Assembly: GCA_038503075.1 (NCBI GenBank)
Contig: JBCAML010000004.1
Span: 1,819,149-1,883,148 of the forward strand
Direction of reading: 5' to 3'
DNA length: 64,000 nt
From: Gyromitra esculenta
Lineage: Eukaryota > Ascomycota > Pezizomycetes > Pezizales > Discinaceae
The notes under the pieces are model-generated. The model worked only from the letters and a program-made list of their open reading frames with translations, made no database searches and was not told the origin of the DNA. Position 1 is the first letter of the stretch. Each line of letters opens with the position of its first letter. This document shows positions 12,325 through 26,505 of this stretch, piece by piece. The position numbers were made by a program, and so were the translations under genes.

Positions 12325-13357
12325 ATGCCGAAGGAGCTGGAACCCTCGATAAGCGAGAAGGCTTTCGTCCTCGAAGCTCTTAAACAAAAGTTGCGCATAG
12401 ATGGCCGTGACTTTGAATCTTTCCGTGAACTCGAGCTTTCTTTTGGAGAAGACTATGGGCTTGCCGATGTACAGTTGGGCAAGACAAGGTAAGTTCGCTT
12501 TTAAAACCCTTGCGAAACCGATGAATTATGATACTGACAGTGTGCTTGAGTTTCTAGAGTGCTTGCTAGAGTATCTGCTGAGGTTACAAAACCATTCCCG
12601 GACCGTCCATTTGACGGTATTTTCCAAATTACCACCGAACTGGGGCCCATGGCATCCCCCGCATTCGAATCCGGCCGGTTTGTTTTCAGCGCCTCGTTTC
12701 CCCTTCCGGTTGAACGTTTCCTCTCTCTACGTACCCAATGCTAAATTCTCGAACCCACGCAGACAGACAGAACAAGAAGTCCTCCTTGCCCGACTAATCG
12801 AAAAAGCCATCCGCCGCTCCAGTGCTATCGATACCGAATCTCTTTGCATCGTCGCCGGGCAAAAGTGCTGGCAAGTCCGTGTCGACGTCCATTTCCTCCA
12901 TCATGACGGTGGTCTCGTTGATGCGTCTTGCATAGCCGTTGTTGCCGCCCTGCAGCATTTCCGAAGACCGGATGTATCTGTTGATGGTGAAAAGGTTATC
13001 ATTCATACCCTCACCGAGCGTGTCCCAGTCCCCTTATCGATTCTACATGTCCCTATATGCGTTACCTACTCGTTTTACCACGGGGGAGATGTGAGCTTGA
13101 TTGGTGCTACTTTGCAGGAGGAGCAGCTGAGGGATGGAGATATGACTATCACTCTAAATAAATTTGGAGAAGTGTGCCAGATTGCAAAGGCTGGAGGTTT
13201 GCCGATTGGGGCCCTGGCCTTGCTACAGTGCGCCAAGGTGGCACTAGTAAAAGTTCAGGAAATTACAGCTTTTATTCAAAAGCGACTAGAGGAGGACCAG
13301 GCTTTTAGGACGAGAAGGGATAATCTGGTGGAGAGTACAGCTGAGAACGCAAGGTAG
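12325..13357 (+). CDS. RRP45: Exosome complex subunit RRP45 (EXOSC9), RNase PH-like
   Basis: Exons 12325..12488, 12558..12677 and 12763..13357 encode 292 residues. The sequence is typical of RRP45: MPKELEPSISEKAFVLEAL, LRIDGRDFESFRELELSFG, GLADVQLGKTRVLARVSAEV, DGIFQITTELGPMASPAFE, AIDTESLCIVAGQKCWQVRVDVH and DASCIAVVAALQHFRRPDV. It has an RNase PH fold but serves as one of six catalytically inert ring subunits of the RNA exosome, in nucleus and cytoplasm, helping thread RNA to Rrp44. The second intron (12678..12762) happens to be partly open, so a longer single frame from 12401 reads through it. That frame lacks the conserved N-terminus and adds an unrelated segment. The C-terminal extension after the PH fold is short. 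Confidence 0.93.
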
Positions 13358-14939
13358 AGAGAATAATAAAGAATGTGGACTGTAATTTTCTAAGGAGCAG
13401 GGCAAACATAAAAGATATTGCTAGTGAAGCTAACTAGATTGCTAGCAATGAAGCCTTGTAACCCATTGAAGCTCACCTCTCGCCTAAAGAGTCCTACAAA
13501 AACACATGTTTGCAGCGCGATACTACTAGTAGCTTTTGTAATTTGACGTCCTGGGGCAAAAAATCGGCTTCTGGTCGTGGTCCTTTAGATCACATGGTAG
13601 GTAAATACGACTATAACTGAAATATTCAATATTGTTCATTCAATGTCCCTACATAGTCTATGATTTTGGACTTTTAAGAGTACCATAACCTACGGGTTGA
13701 ATGTACCTAATGAATAAACAACAATCCCTACATAGTCTCGCAATCAGACGTTCATTCGCTAAACCTAGGGTATTTGGTGGTGTAGAGACAATCCGTCAAC
13801 ACCCAGTTATAAGAAAGGATTATCACGTGACAAATCGGTTGCGAGACTAGTCTCTACACATAGCATAGTTGGTGGGCAATAAGGGGTTTCGCTGAGAAAT
13901 TCTGGGAGTGGGTCTAGCTGCTGCATCGAATATCACTCGGTCTTAGAAGCCCCGACACCTAATCAGCCGCCAGCCTCAGGTCACCGCACCCGAATTTCTG
14001 TCTGAAATCCCACAATATTGGAGTCTACCGAAACTCAATCCGTGTGTTCAAATACTAAAGGAATACAAGTTTACTTGAAAAGTGAGAGATTGGGCACAAA
14101 GGTTAAAGGGCTAATTTTGACGTCACTGATTTTGCCCTGGGGGGGTGTATTTCTAAGGCGTTTTAAATTCACTAAAATTTGACCTTGCTAAGCGAATTTG
14201 GAATAGATTTCATCAAGATCCATTTGCATACGTAGTTGAAGCACCCGTTTTCAATAGGTAAGCATTCAGAAAGGCGGTAATCACCGAAAACGAGGACTAC
14301 AGTAACGGAAAGTGGGGCGTTTTTGATACCGTATCGTTAGAAAGTTCAGGAATAAGTCGGGATGACTACTGTATTACCTCTGAGAACTCCATAGCACTGC
14401 CGAGATCCTCCTGCATCCATGAGAATGGTGTACAAATTTCACTCCCCTTCCCAGTACTGTATGTTTGTATCCAAACATTCAACCATGTTCGCTTCAATAA
14501 AATACAACGTCAAAAAAATTACGCTATGCCAGAGACTTCCCGTGTGGTATACTAATTATATACCTAAACCAATCTCATTTCAAATTACCAACTTAAACGA
14601 ATTCTTGCCCAGGCCCCCAACGCATCTCATAGATCCCGGTTATCAACGCCAACTTCAGGGCCGAAATAACAAAAACAAAACACATGAAGGTGCATACACG
14701 AAGGTATAAAGGAGCAATAAGATATCATGAGAGAAAGAAAAATAAGCACAAAAAGTATAACAGATCAGAAACGATAATCGAGGCATAAGGAATAACAAGA
14801 ATAATAAACAAGAGAAATATATAGGATGAAAGCAAAGGTAAAAATAGTTATCATCCAAATGGAATGTCGGAAACCAATAAAGTGTTACCGGAAAAATAAC
14901 AACGCGGTTGGGCGCAGAGGGTGAACTTGCACCCTGTCC
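13358..14939. other. Intergenic with dispersed-repeat copy A
   Basis: RRP45 and the CLC gene converge here. The gap contains a partly conserved dispersed repeat (listed separately, about 14284-14500). It also has a 14-base direct repeat (TCCCTACATAGTCT at 13646 and 13725) and a 10-base inverted pair (13780..13789 with 13850..13859) that includes the palindrome GAGACTAGTCTC at 13843..13854. No coding exons were found. Confidence 0.5.
14284..14500 (-). repeat. Dispersed repeat, copy A
   Basis: Read on the minus strand this block aligns with 54513..54715. Shared segments include GGGGAGTGAAATT, GAGTTCTCAGAGGTAATAC, AGTCATCC-GACTTATTCCT and CGCCCCACTTTCCG (copy B has GCCCCACTTTCCG). The differences are mostly transitions. 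No open frame, terminal repeat or target-site duplication was found, so the element class is unknown. Confidence 0.8.
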
Positions 14940-18469
<3,530 letters not shown>

Positions 18470-19430
18470 CGCGTTATAGCGTAAATATAGGTGTATGATC
18501 AACTAAGGAGCGAAGGACCGAGAATTAAAGAAATAGGAATATGTTGATTAAAACCGGACGGCAAAAAGTCCGGCGAAGAAGGGAGATAAGGTAGAAGTGA
18601 AAGAGGAGAGTCTCCCGATTGTCACTATAATCTATCTTGTGGGAGGGTCTTAGACATACGCGTGATTTTGGCAAGCGGGTGTCATATGGGGTTCAGGGAT
18701 GTTTGGGGCCCAAGACGCGGATCCATCGTCATGATCGGGGTTAATTATACGATATCTACAGAGCATTCTGCATCCATCACTTCTAGTCCACCTAACGATT
18801 TGGACTTTTATTTTAAAATGGTGGTGGTGGTGCCCTGATGCAGACCGACACCAGACACATCTTTTTTTTAAGATGCTCGTTTTTCTAAGCATCTTGATCG
18901 AGCACATAGAGATATCTTGAGCCCCGATATAAAACCGGGCCGTACTGCGCAAATGGTTGCACATTGGTAAGTCAAAAGCCGTTTGAGCCTCGCGGGCCGA
19001 GAGCGTTGCATGCAGACGTTGTAGAAGTCCAGATGTAAACACTCCCATTGGTGTATCAAGGATGAGAGTACCCTGAAGCTATCGAAAGCGGATATGTGTT
19101 TACTCTCCTGACATACCTATCTAAGCGCTGGATAAAAGTTGGGATGGAAAATCTTCCACTCACCGCCAAGTACTGGTATTTTGGTGTTTTCTGGTTTAGA
19201 TGTTGTACTGGGGGAGCAGCCGCGCTACCACAAACTGACCCCTCACCTTGCTAACGGATAGGTACCGATACATTAAACCCCCACTTAATATTGCCTCATA
19301 GTACATGCAGAGTACATTTAGTCCCTTCCACCCGTACCCAACCCAGGTAAAAACATATACCTGCCGGCTCTTCGACCCCCTATCAGGAGTTCCTGCCCCC
19401 GCAGCACCATCCTGCTAACTGTTCCTCCAA
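18470..19430. other. Intergenic, divergent promoters of CLC gene and IAH1
   Basis: A 0.96-kb region between divergent starts. A 132-codon minus frame at 18650..19048 shows no family features. I see no further gene. Confidence 0.5.
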
Positions 19431-20664
19431 ATGGCGTTCGCAGATTACGACAAGATTCTTCTATTGGGCGACTCGATTACGGAGCAAGGATATGAACAAG
19501 CCAGGTAGCTATATACTTTTCTAACTTTTCGTCTCATGAAGTTATTATAAGCTAAAGTGTACAATCTCATCTTCTAGAGGGTTCGGGTTTGCCGCGGCAT
19601 TGACAAACGGTGAGCGTTCACTTAGATGTGGGCTCCGAATCAGCGTCGCCGGAGGCTGACATTTCTCAAGCATACAGACGCAAGTTAGAAGTCGTTGGTA
19701 GAGGCTTCAGGTTTGCCCCCGTTAGTAATTATAATTAGAAATAGATTTTAGTACTGTCGTATTTCTTACCCGTTTTTTTTTTTTGGATGTAGTGGATATA
19801 ATACACTTCACGCACTTGACGTTCTTCCAAAAATCATACCTCCACCGGCCTCTTCGCGAATTAGACTTACAGTGATTACTCTTCCTAATCCTCCTAGCTA
19901 TAGTTCCGTGGTTGGGAGACTGGGGCACTTTTCTGACTTCCTTAGACCGTTTTTTTAGGCTCCAATGACGCTGCTCTACCCGGCCAGCCGCAGTATGTTC
20001 CTATAGATCAGTACTCCAACAATTTACGCAAGATAGTCAACTATTCGGCCTTAAAAGCCCATGATACAAAATTCATCCTCATAGTTCCGGCTCCAATTTG
20101 CGAATACAGTACGCAAAGAAGTGATGCTGCGATGGGAAGACATTATATTCAAAGATTAGCTGCCAATACGAAGCTATATGCTGATGCAGCAGCGAAAGTC
20201 GGGAAAGAACTTGGTGTCCCAATCGTAAACCTTTGGGAAGCCTTTATGGAGTATGTTGGAGGATGGGAAGAAGGCAGGCCTCTACCAGGGTCAAAAGAGA
20301 TTCCAGAGAATGGGAGATTCGCAGACCTACTCCGAGACGGTGAGTTAACTCGCAATATGCAAAATCCATACTATATAGTTAATTTTCAAAAATCGATGTT
20401 CCAGCGATGGAGAACCAAAAGGCTAATATATATGCATAGGCCTTCACTTCATGCCGAAAGGGTTCGTGTAATTTGGAGATTGTGTTCCCTATAAACTTTA
20501 CAATAGTGTTTGTTTGACAGATGATAACCTCTCACTGTTATAGGTACGAAATCTTGTATGAGCTCTTGAGCAAAACCATAAGAGAAAACTACCCAGAACT
20601 GGATCCAGAGACTATGCGATTTGTATTCCCTCACTGGGAAGTGGCTCCAAAGGCCGCTCTTTAG
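19431..20664 (+). CDS. IAH1: SGNH/GDSL esterase, isoamyl acetate-hydrolysing type
   Basis: Exons 19431..19504, 19578..19609, 19671..19710, 19793..19871, 19946..20339, 20440..20461 (22 bases) and 20544..20664 encode 253 residues. Block I is ILLLGDSITEQ with the nucleophile Ser15. Block II is RGFSGYNT, block III is FLGSNDAALPGQPQYVP, and block V is DGLHFMPKGY with Asp206 and His209. The order and length match yeast Iah1, which hydrolyses isoamyl acetate and related esters. Downstream motifs VNLWEAFM and PHWEVAP also fit. The junction between exons 4 and 5 (ending at 19871, resuming at 19946) was chosen because it restores TVFLGSND in frame. That single junction is the least certain. No signal peptide is present. 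Confidence 0.92.
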
Positions 20665-21493
20665 GCACGGATAATTGTTCTCTAAAACGAGATAGGTACT
20701 TAGAAACATTCTGTTCCTTAATTAAAGTGTATGTATGTATGTATGTCAATATCGGCGGCGTGGATGCCCGAGCGTGCACACGTAGACACACCGTCTACAT
20801 ATATTTAGTGGGAGTAAGAAACTATGTGTAGGAGCCTGCAACTCTAGACGCCAAATTTCCTTCAAAGATCAGATGGTGGGGCATGCAAGGCGCGTAAGGC
20901 GCACATATTTCATAGCTGTAGGGGTGGGGTGGTGTGCTGATACACAAGCTCCTAGACTAGAGTCTGTGTTCCTGTACCAACCATATCCCCACGTCCGGTT
21001 GTACATACCTATACCTTTGCTGCTTGCCCTGTAAAGCTGTTCCGAGAAACAAAGAAACCTCTCGAAACATCACCCAGACGCAGTGTCGACAACTTACCGA
21101 TTGCCTTGAGCCTACCGTGTCACATTTTACGTTTCCCGTTGCTGTGGTGTCCGTGATCATCCTGCAACGTCCCTCCCAACTGTGAACTTCACCAAATCCC
21201 CATCTCCAAAGCAGCTTCCACCAGGAGTTCTAGCTAGCTTTCAATACTTACCCTCGCACCACTTCCAGGATTGTGTCCCGAGCCCACTCTTCTCCAAATT
21301 GTCGACAGTTCTCCTTGATTGTGCCGACCCGTTAATCGTGACACCGTCTTCGACTCGTCCGGTATAACAAAATTTACTCCTGCTACAGCATTACCAAGAT
21401 TCACATCGGGGTATACGTGAAGATATTGCGGAGAAACTGTTGCTAGAGTGTGAGGTTCGCCTCTGAAAGGGGTTGTGCATGTGCTCCTAAGGG
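20665..21493. other. Intergenic
   Basis: Separates IAH1 from the next plus-strand gene. It contains a short tetranucleotide run (GTAT repeats at 20728..20746) and otherwise unremarkable sequence. Confidence 0.5.
20728..20746. repeat. Tetranucleotide microsatellite (GTAT)n
   Basis: About 4.5 units of GTAT/ATGT shortly after the IAH1 stop codon, in the probable 3' untranslated region. Confidence 0.85.
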
Positions 21494-23637
21494 ATGGAGT
21501 CGTTCAATGCACCTCAGCAAATATGGGGGATGCACGACCTAATCGAAGAAGTCCGAATGTTAAAAACTGCCCAATTCGAGCACGCTGAGCGTCTCACTCA
21601 ACACACCGAAAGAATTGGGCGACTAGAACAGCAGCAGGATGACTCGAAAATACGTTCGTTATGGAGCACGCCTTCTCCATTTCCTCCCATGCTGAGTTCC
21701 GGCTCGTTTTCTCAACGTAGGCTTTCTTCTCAGGGATCTCGCTTGTCCCTATAATATCCCTATTTTCAATTGTCTTGGCTTTTTTTGGGCTAACATTATA
21801 ATTATCTTTGATAGAACCAATCAATTCCGAGCCTGTAGATGATTTTAACGACTTTGACGAAGAGCAACAGCAGAGCTTGTTGGCAGAGCTGCAGTTGGAT
21901 GAGGTCGATGTGCCTAGAAGAGGTGCATCAAGAGCAAATAGTGTACGATTTGATGACAGTGCCATCCAGAATCACTGGATCCATGATTCACAAAGCTCAA
22001 ACGATTATTTTGGGCATCGGAATGGTAACAGCCTAGGAGGAGGATATCCTATGACCGAAAGATCATCATCTCACAAGTCCGACTATAAGTCTGATGGAAG
22101 ACAAAGTTCTATGCGTTCCTACGGCGATAACAGTTCCTTTTTTGATGGTGATATTGGGACGCTTTTCCACCCACCACTTCAGAATCTCGACATTCTAGAC
22201 TGCGATGCGCACAGGCCATCTGCACCCGCCTCTGGGCCGGCACCTGCCATTATTCGTTGCTGGCTTGACAACACTTCCTCATTTGATTCTCTGCTTTATG
22301 CTGTTGTTTGCACTGGCTCGGTCAAGTCTTTGGTTGATATTTCTCTGATCACCCGATTTGGACTACAAGATCAAATGATTAAGGGCAAAGATGGCGAATA
22401 TAAGATTAGTCTAGCGATCTATCTTCCCGATGCGACGATCCAACAGCCGACAAGAGGAAATGGACACACGCAACTGCCTCGGCTAACAGTCCGGTTCACT
22501 GTGGTCCCTAATCGGAAGCCGGGTCGTGCGGAAAACGAAGTAGGAATATTTTTAGGCAGTGATATCCTATCGGATCACATGGGAGATGTGTTGTTCTCAC
22601 AAAGCCAGTTGCTTTTATATGTAGATGATGGCCGGAAAATGTTCGTGCCTTTTGCTCGCCCCGACGCCCAGGTAGGATTTTCGGATGTCTGCACAATACA
22701 TATCGGCGACCAGCTTTTAGAACAGATGGAAAGACTATGCCCAGAGGATTCGATGAGCCAAGAGGGACGGGAGCCCATGGTCAGGCCTGGTCGTATAAAT
22801 GGATCTACCAAAGGTGATGACTCGGGGATAGGTATGGATGAGCTCAATAGAGTCCACCTTCCCGTATCGTCACCAAAACCTGTTCGAGGCCGGAAAGCGG
22901 CGGTCATCAGCAGCGCTTCATCGCCTGAATCATCCATAGTTCCGGATGAAACGCCGAGCAAAGACAGTTATAGGAGGAATAACATCCATCATTCCGAAGT
23001 GAGCGGATTTGGTAAGAAACGCGAAGTTGGACGGAAGGAGGATTTCAGTGTTGGTGTCGAGTTTTCTAGTGAGGTTGGGGCTTCTTCAAACGAAGACGAG
23101 ATCATAAAACAATCTCGATCCACTGATCGCAGGGCTAGAAGTGACGGAGAGAGTGGCGTTTGGAGTCCAAGCAATATAAAATCCAATGAATCTAGAGCAG
23201 GGGGATCGGAGGGTGCTGTGGGTGTTTGGGGATTGTTGAGAAAAGGACAAACACAGAAAAAGGACTCTCAGGCACCTTCGCGAGGGATGAAAGTCCTCCG
23301 GACATCAAAATCATCTTCCCTGTCGGATGCAAGAGCGAGTCACCAATCCGAAGGCGGTGGGGGTAGTACTCCAGCAGGCGAATCTGATCCAAACATAGCA
23401 ACAATCCCTCCTCAAAGCTTTACCAGGACAGATTCCTCCTTAAGTGCAAGTACTACCAGTGTAGGAGAGAAAGTAATACTTCGAGCTCGGCGCAGGATGA
23501 GCTCTGCAGAGGTTCAGGCTTCGTCTTCAATGGGAAATCCGGCCCTCATCCCGAAACCAAAATCGTCGAACGTGGTCGGAGGCGCCTCAGCTTTTCATTG
23601 GATGGCATCAAAGACATCAACTTCATCTATTGAATAG
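21494..23637 (+). CDS. Fungal protein of unknown function with a degenerate retropepsin-like region
   Basis: Exons 21494..21716 and 21815..23637 encode 681 residues. Residues ~1-55 form a probable coiled coil (DLIEEVRMLKTAQFEHAERL). The middle (~residues 225-360) is the only well-ordered part. It reads LLYAVVCTGSVKSLVDISLI, then TRFGLQDQM, and later GIFLGSDILSDHMGDVLF. This order looks like the aspartyl protease (retropepsin) pattern, in which a D-T-G loop is followed by a helix and 'LGxDxL'. Here the loop is C-T-G (Cys240), so the catalytic Asp is absent. The C-terminal half is Ser-rich and basic, probably disordered. I recall similar ascomycete proteins carrying the name 'ubiquitin carboxyl-terminal hydrolase 19', but no cysteine-protease boxes are visible here. 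Gene structure is good; function is unknown. Confidence 0.75.
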
Positions 23638-24171
23638 ATTATAAAACGGCTTGGATTGGTTAGCTAGGTCTATTAATGCAGAATCCTTTACTGAAAGTGG
23701 TCATGAAGGTGGAGCGGAAACAAAACCCCGCCTGTGGAGCGCTCTTTAACTCCGGACTGCTTTGGGTTTTATGGATGATTTAGAGCTCAACTGAGAATAC
23801 CAGGGATTGAATCTGGTCTTCTGCTTTACTGTTTTTCGCTTATCAATTTTTTGTTTGTTTTTCCTGGGCGTAATATCTGGGTAAAGAATGGGCAGGGCCA
23901 ATGGAAAGATATCCGCAAGGGAGATTAATTAGGCCTAGGGCCGTTACAGTCACGAATAGCAGGGACTGCATAGAGTTGAGGAGTGTAGGGCCATCGAAAA
24001 TGAGGCGTCTGTGGCCATCGAAAAAAGCTCAGGATGGCCCAAAACAAATAAATACATGTAGCTTTGAGAATCACATTGTTTCTCCATTTCGAAACCGTAT
24101 TAAGGATATAAAAATAGAAGCAAGTTATATAAGTACTAGCCAACAAACCTAGACTGGAGTTTTTCGGTTTA
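23638..24171. other. Intergenic between two convergent 3' ends
   Basis: Lies between the stop codons of the retropepsin-like gene and the isochorismatase gene. Short frames only; nothing recognised. Confidence 0.5.
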
Positions 24172-25140
24172 TTACAAGAGAGATTGCAACGCTACTGTAG
24201 TTGACTGCTTTGTTTCCTTAACCACAGAGGCAATTTTTCGAAATCTGAGACACACCAAGTTAGTGCCGTAAATATTTTTCTGTAGCATATGAAGTTATAG
24301 GAGCCGAAGAACTTACTCATCAATGTTGGAATCACCCATAACCTCATACAACCAGCTTTCACTCGAAGTTACCGTAGCACCCTCTGCACGCAGCCGGGCT
24401 AGAGCGATAGGTGTTTCTTGCTTGTTGCAAGAAGAAACACCATCTGCTATAACATAGACTTTATGGCCTAATGCTAAAAGGTCTAATATAAAAATACAGA
24501 GCCCAATCAGCTAGCTCTGACAGTGGCATGGGAGGAGAACGCACCAAGAACTGTTTGTGTAACGCATATATGACTTTCGATGCCAACGATAGCCACAGAA
24601 TGAGGAGGCCCCGATAATGCTGCCTTCAGCTGAGGGACAACCATAGAGAACAAGGTCTTGTCCCAATCGCCTTTGGCATGTCCGACTGAAAGCTCTGAGA
24701 CAGTTTCGCCGAGACGAGCTCGGTTTTGTGTAGTTACATAAACGGGGATATCGAGAATTTGACCTTTTAAAATTATTTCAGCTATGGCTTAGAGAAAGTA
24801 TTTGGGGGCGGTGGAGCTGTAATACTGGCTTTGAGGAGCTTTTGAGCGGTGGTAACACTGCATCAGAGGGCCCAACGATCAGCCTATGCTTATAGCAGGA
24901 ACAGAGACTCCTTGGGTAGCTACCAATGTTCGAATCCATAGATGGGCTGCCGAAACTTCTCTTGCATGTCGCAAATACTTCGTAGGGACGAGGATCAGCC
25001 TTGTCTCTTTCATTTCCATGCTTGTAGGTGCTACTCACAGCAGAGCCGGATTCTCTATAGCCAGACAGTTGGTTAGCTATTTAGTTTCGTTTTGCAATCC
25101 AGCCTAGTTTTTGCTTACGAAGTTTGCCTACGGCCACCAT
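24172..25140 (-). CDS. Isochorismatase-like hydrolase (ISOC1/2 type)
   Basis: Seven short exons (25140..25119, 25054..25039, 24977..24924, 24857..24826, 24781..24545, 24482..24317, 24244..24172) give 199 residues. The second is only 16 bases. Diagnostic segments are MVAVGKLQNPALLICDMQEKF with the catalytic-type Asp in ICDMQEKF, ILDIPVYVTTQNRARLGETV, and VAIVGIESHICVTQTVLDLL with the Cys of the cysteine-hydrolase family. LGHKVYVIADGVSSCNKQET and GATVTSSESWLYEVMGDSNI follow. Members hydrolyse or bind small amide- or ether-linked metabolites; the substrate of the ISOC2 subgroup is not established. No targeting signal is evident. The exon 3/4 junction yields EHCVTTAQ, and a different 3' site there would change one residue. 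The rest is firm. Confidence 0.9.
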
Positions 25141-25632
25141 TTTGTACTGTATGAATTGCTGCAAGGGATATGGATTAAAGGTTGTGGTAACTCAATTGGC
25201 CTGGAAATTGTGGGGTTAAAGCTAAGGGTGGTTCTCGGTAGTTTATTAGGAATTATGCGGGGATACATCGGCAACCGACTCCCGGTTATCCTTATCTTAT
25301 CTGATCCGCGCTTTTTTATCTGAGATGTCACGCTTATAGAATGGGTTATGTGAGCTTAGAAAATATTATACTATAAACTATTTTCATCAAAAGTATTAAT
25401 ATATCGGCAACGGGGAGCATTACTTTTTTCATATAGATTTTATCGTTAATGAGCTACCATTTACTGCACTGTGTACTAGGGCCAATCGGATTCTTTAGTT
25501 TGATCATCCGCCAAATCAATCTAACAATCACCAAGTCGCCTCTAAAGGGGGGGAGTGGCGTAACTAATTTCTAGTTATACGAGTAGGACATGGCGCTGGT
25601 CGAATATCTATCTCCCACGATGTTTGTCGAAT
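25141..25632. other. Intergenic, AT-rich
   Basis: Lies between the isochorismatase start and the TMEM170-like stop, both minus strand. Nothing coding recognised. Confidence 0.5.
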
Positions 25633-26267
25633 TCATAATCCACCTTGAAGAGAAAAAGAAGAAATGAGAAGAACCATGACATTTATGATGGACCACACGA
25701 AAGGGATCCAAGTGCTCATTCGAAAGTAACCTATCGATCATACGTAAGATATTGTATTTCAATCATGCTTTGGGAAAAAATAGCACTCTAGTAACATACC
25801 TGCATTATAGACAGCAGCAAGACTACATATTCCTTGGATGTCAGTGAAATGTCTTCTAAATAAATAAATAACAAGGGTAATCTGAAGGTATACAACACTT
25901 ACATGAACCCCACTATCGTGCCCGACATCGTAGCTTCAATACCTCCCAGAATAGCATACAGAAATGGCACTCCAAGAGATAACTTTGTTGGGTGCATCGC
26001 AAATGCCCAAAACCCTGCCGCGAGGTGGAACGCGGCATACACGATCAATGTCCAGAATAGCGTGAATCTCCATATATCTGTGCTGTAGAAAAGGTACGTA
26101 GGCGCACCAGGCTTCGGATTTATGGGCCAGTAGAGAGATGGAAAGGAAGGGACCTCGTAGCCTGTAGGCACGGAGCCTAGGTGGTAACTACAGTTGATCC
26201 AGTTAATAAAGGGGCTACTAAAGTTGCTATCAATGGGGGATATACTTCCAGGACACCATGGCTGCAT
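25633..26267 (-). CDS. TMEM170-family integral membrane protein
   Basis: Exons 26267..25903, 25822..25800 (23 bases) and 25730..25633 encode 161 residues. Three hydrophobic helices are visible: FTLFWTLIVYAAFHLAAGFW, FLYAILGGIEATMSGTIVGF, and FVWSIINVMVLLISSFSLQG. The wording WRFTLFWT, GGIEATMSGTIVGFILAAVYNAG and STWIPFVWSIINV fits the TMEM170 family. In animals members of this family shape ER tubules, sheets and the nuclear envelope. The N-terminal ~60 residues are Pro-rich and not hydrophobic. The gene shares a 238-base divergent promoter with PEX8. Family assignment is by recognition of the repeated pattern and not by an alignment; the gene structure is secure because both introns keep phase. 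Confidence 0.83.
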
Positions 26268-26505
26268 CTACTCCCATTTCATGCGCGTTCGAACCTTCAT
26301 CTAGTCGTCAAGTTGCTTATGCTCTGAAGTGACTCGAGGAGATCCGAGGTTTAATAGTCGAGTCCACCAGGGTTATTTGCCGAAACCTGCGGGAAGCCGA
26401 TGTGGCCCAGTTTAAAATTCTTGGCAAGGAACGTCAACGCAAATAGCGCTGACACTCACGAGCTCTAACATTCTTCAACAAACCTCTAAGGTACAAGTTA
26501 TCACC
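26268..26505. promoter_or_regulatory. Compact divergent promoter, TMEM170-like gene / PEX8
   Basis: Only 238 bases separate the two opposed start codons, so both genes must share regulatory sequence. No recognised transcription factor site stands out. Confidence 0.5.

Noticed and set aside
12401..13357. Long single frame that could be taken as the whole RRP45 gene
   Set aside because: It lacks the conserved N-terminus and reads through the intron at 12678..12762, inserting residues absent from the family. The three-exon model is better.
13780..13859. 10-bp inverted repeats GTGTAGAGAC / GTCTCTACAC considered as MITE ends
   Set aside because: Arms are short, no flanking duplication is visible, and no second copy was found in the window.
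18650..19048. 132-codon minus-strand frame upstream of the CLC gene
   Set aside because: No recognisable domain, a poly-His stretch from simple sequence, and no splice link to neighbours.
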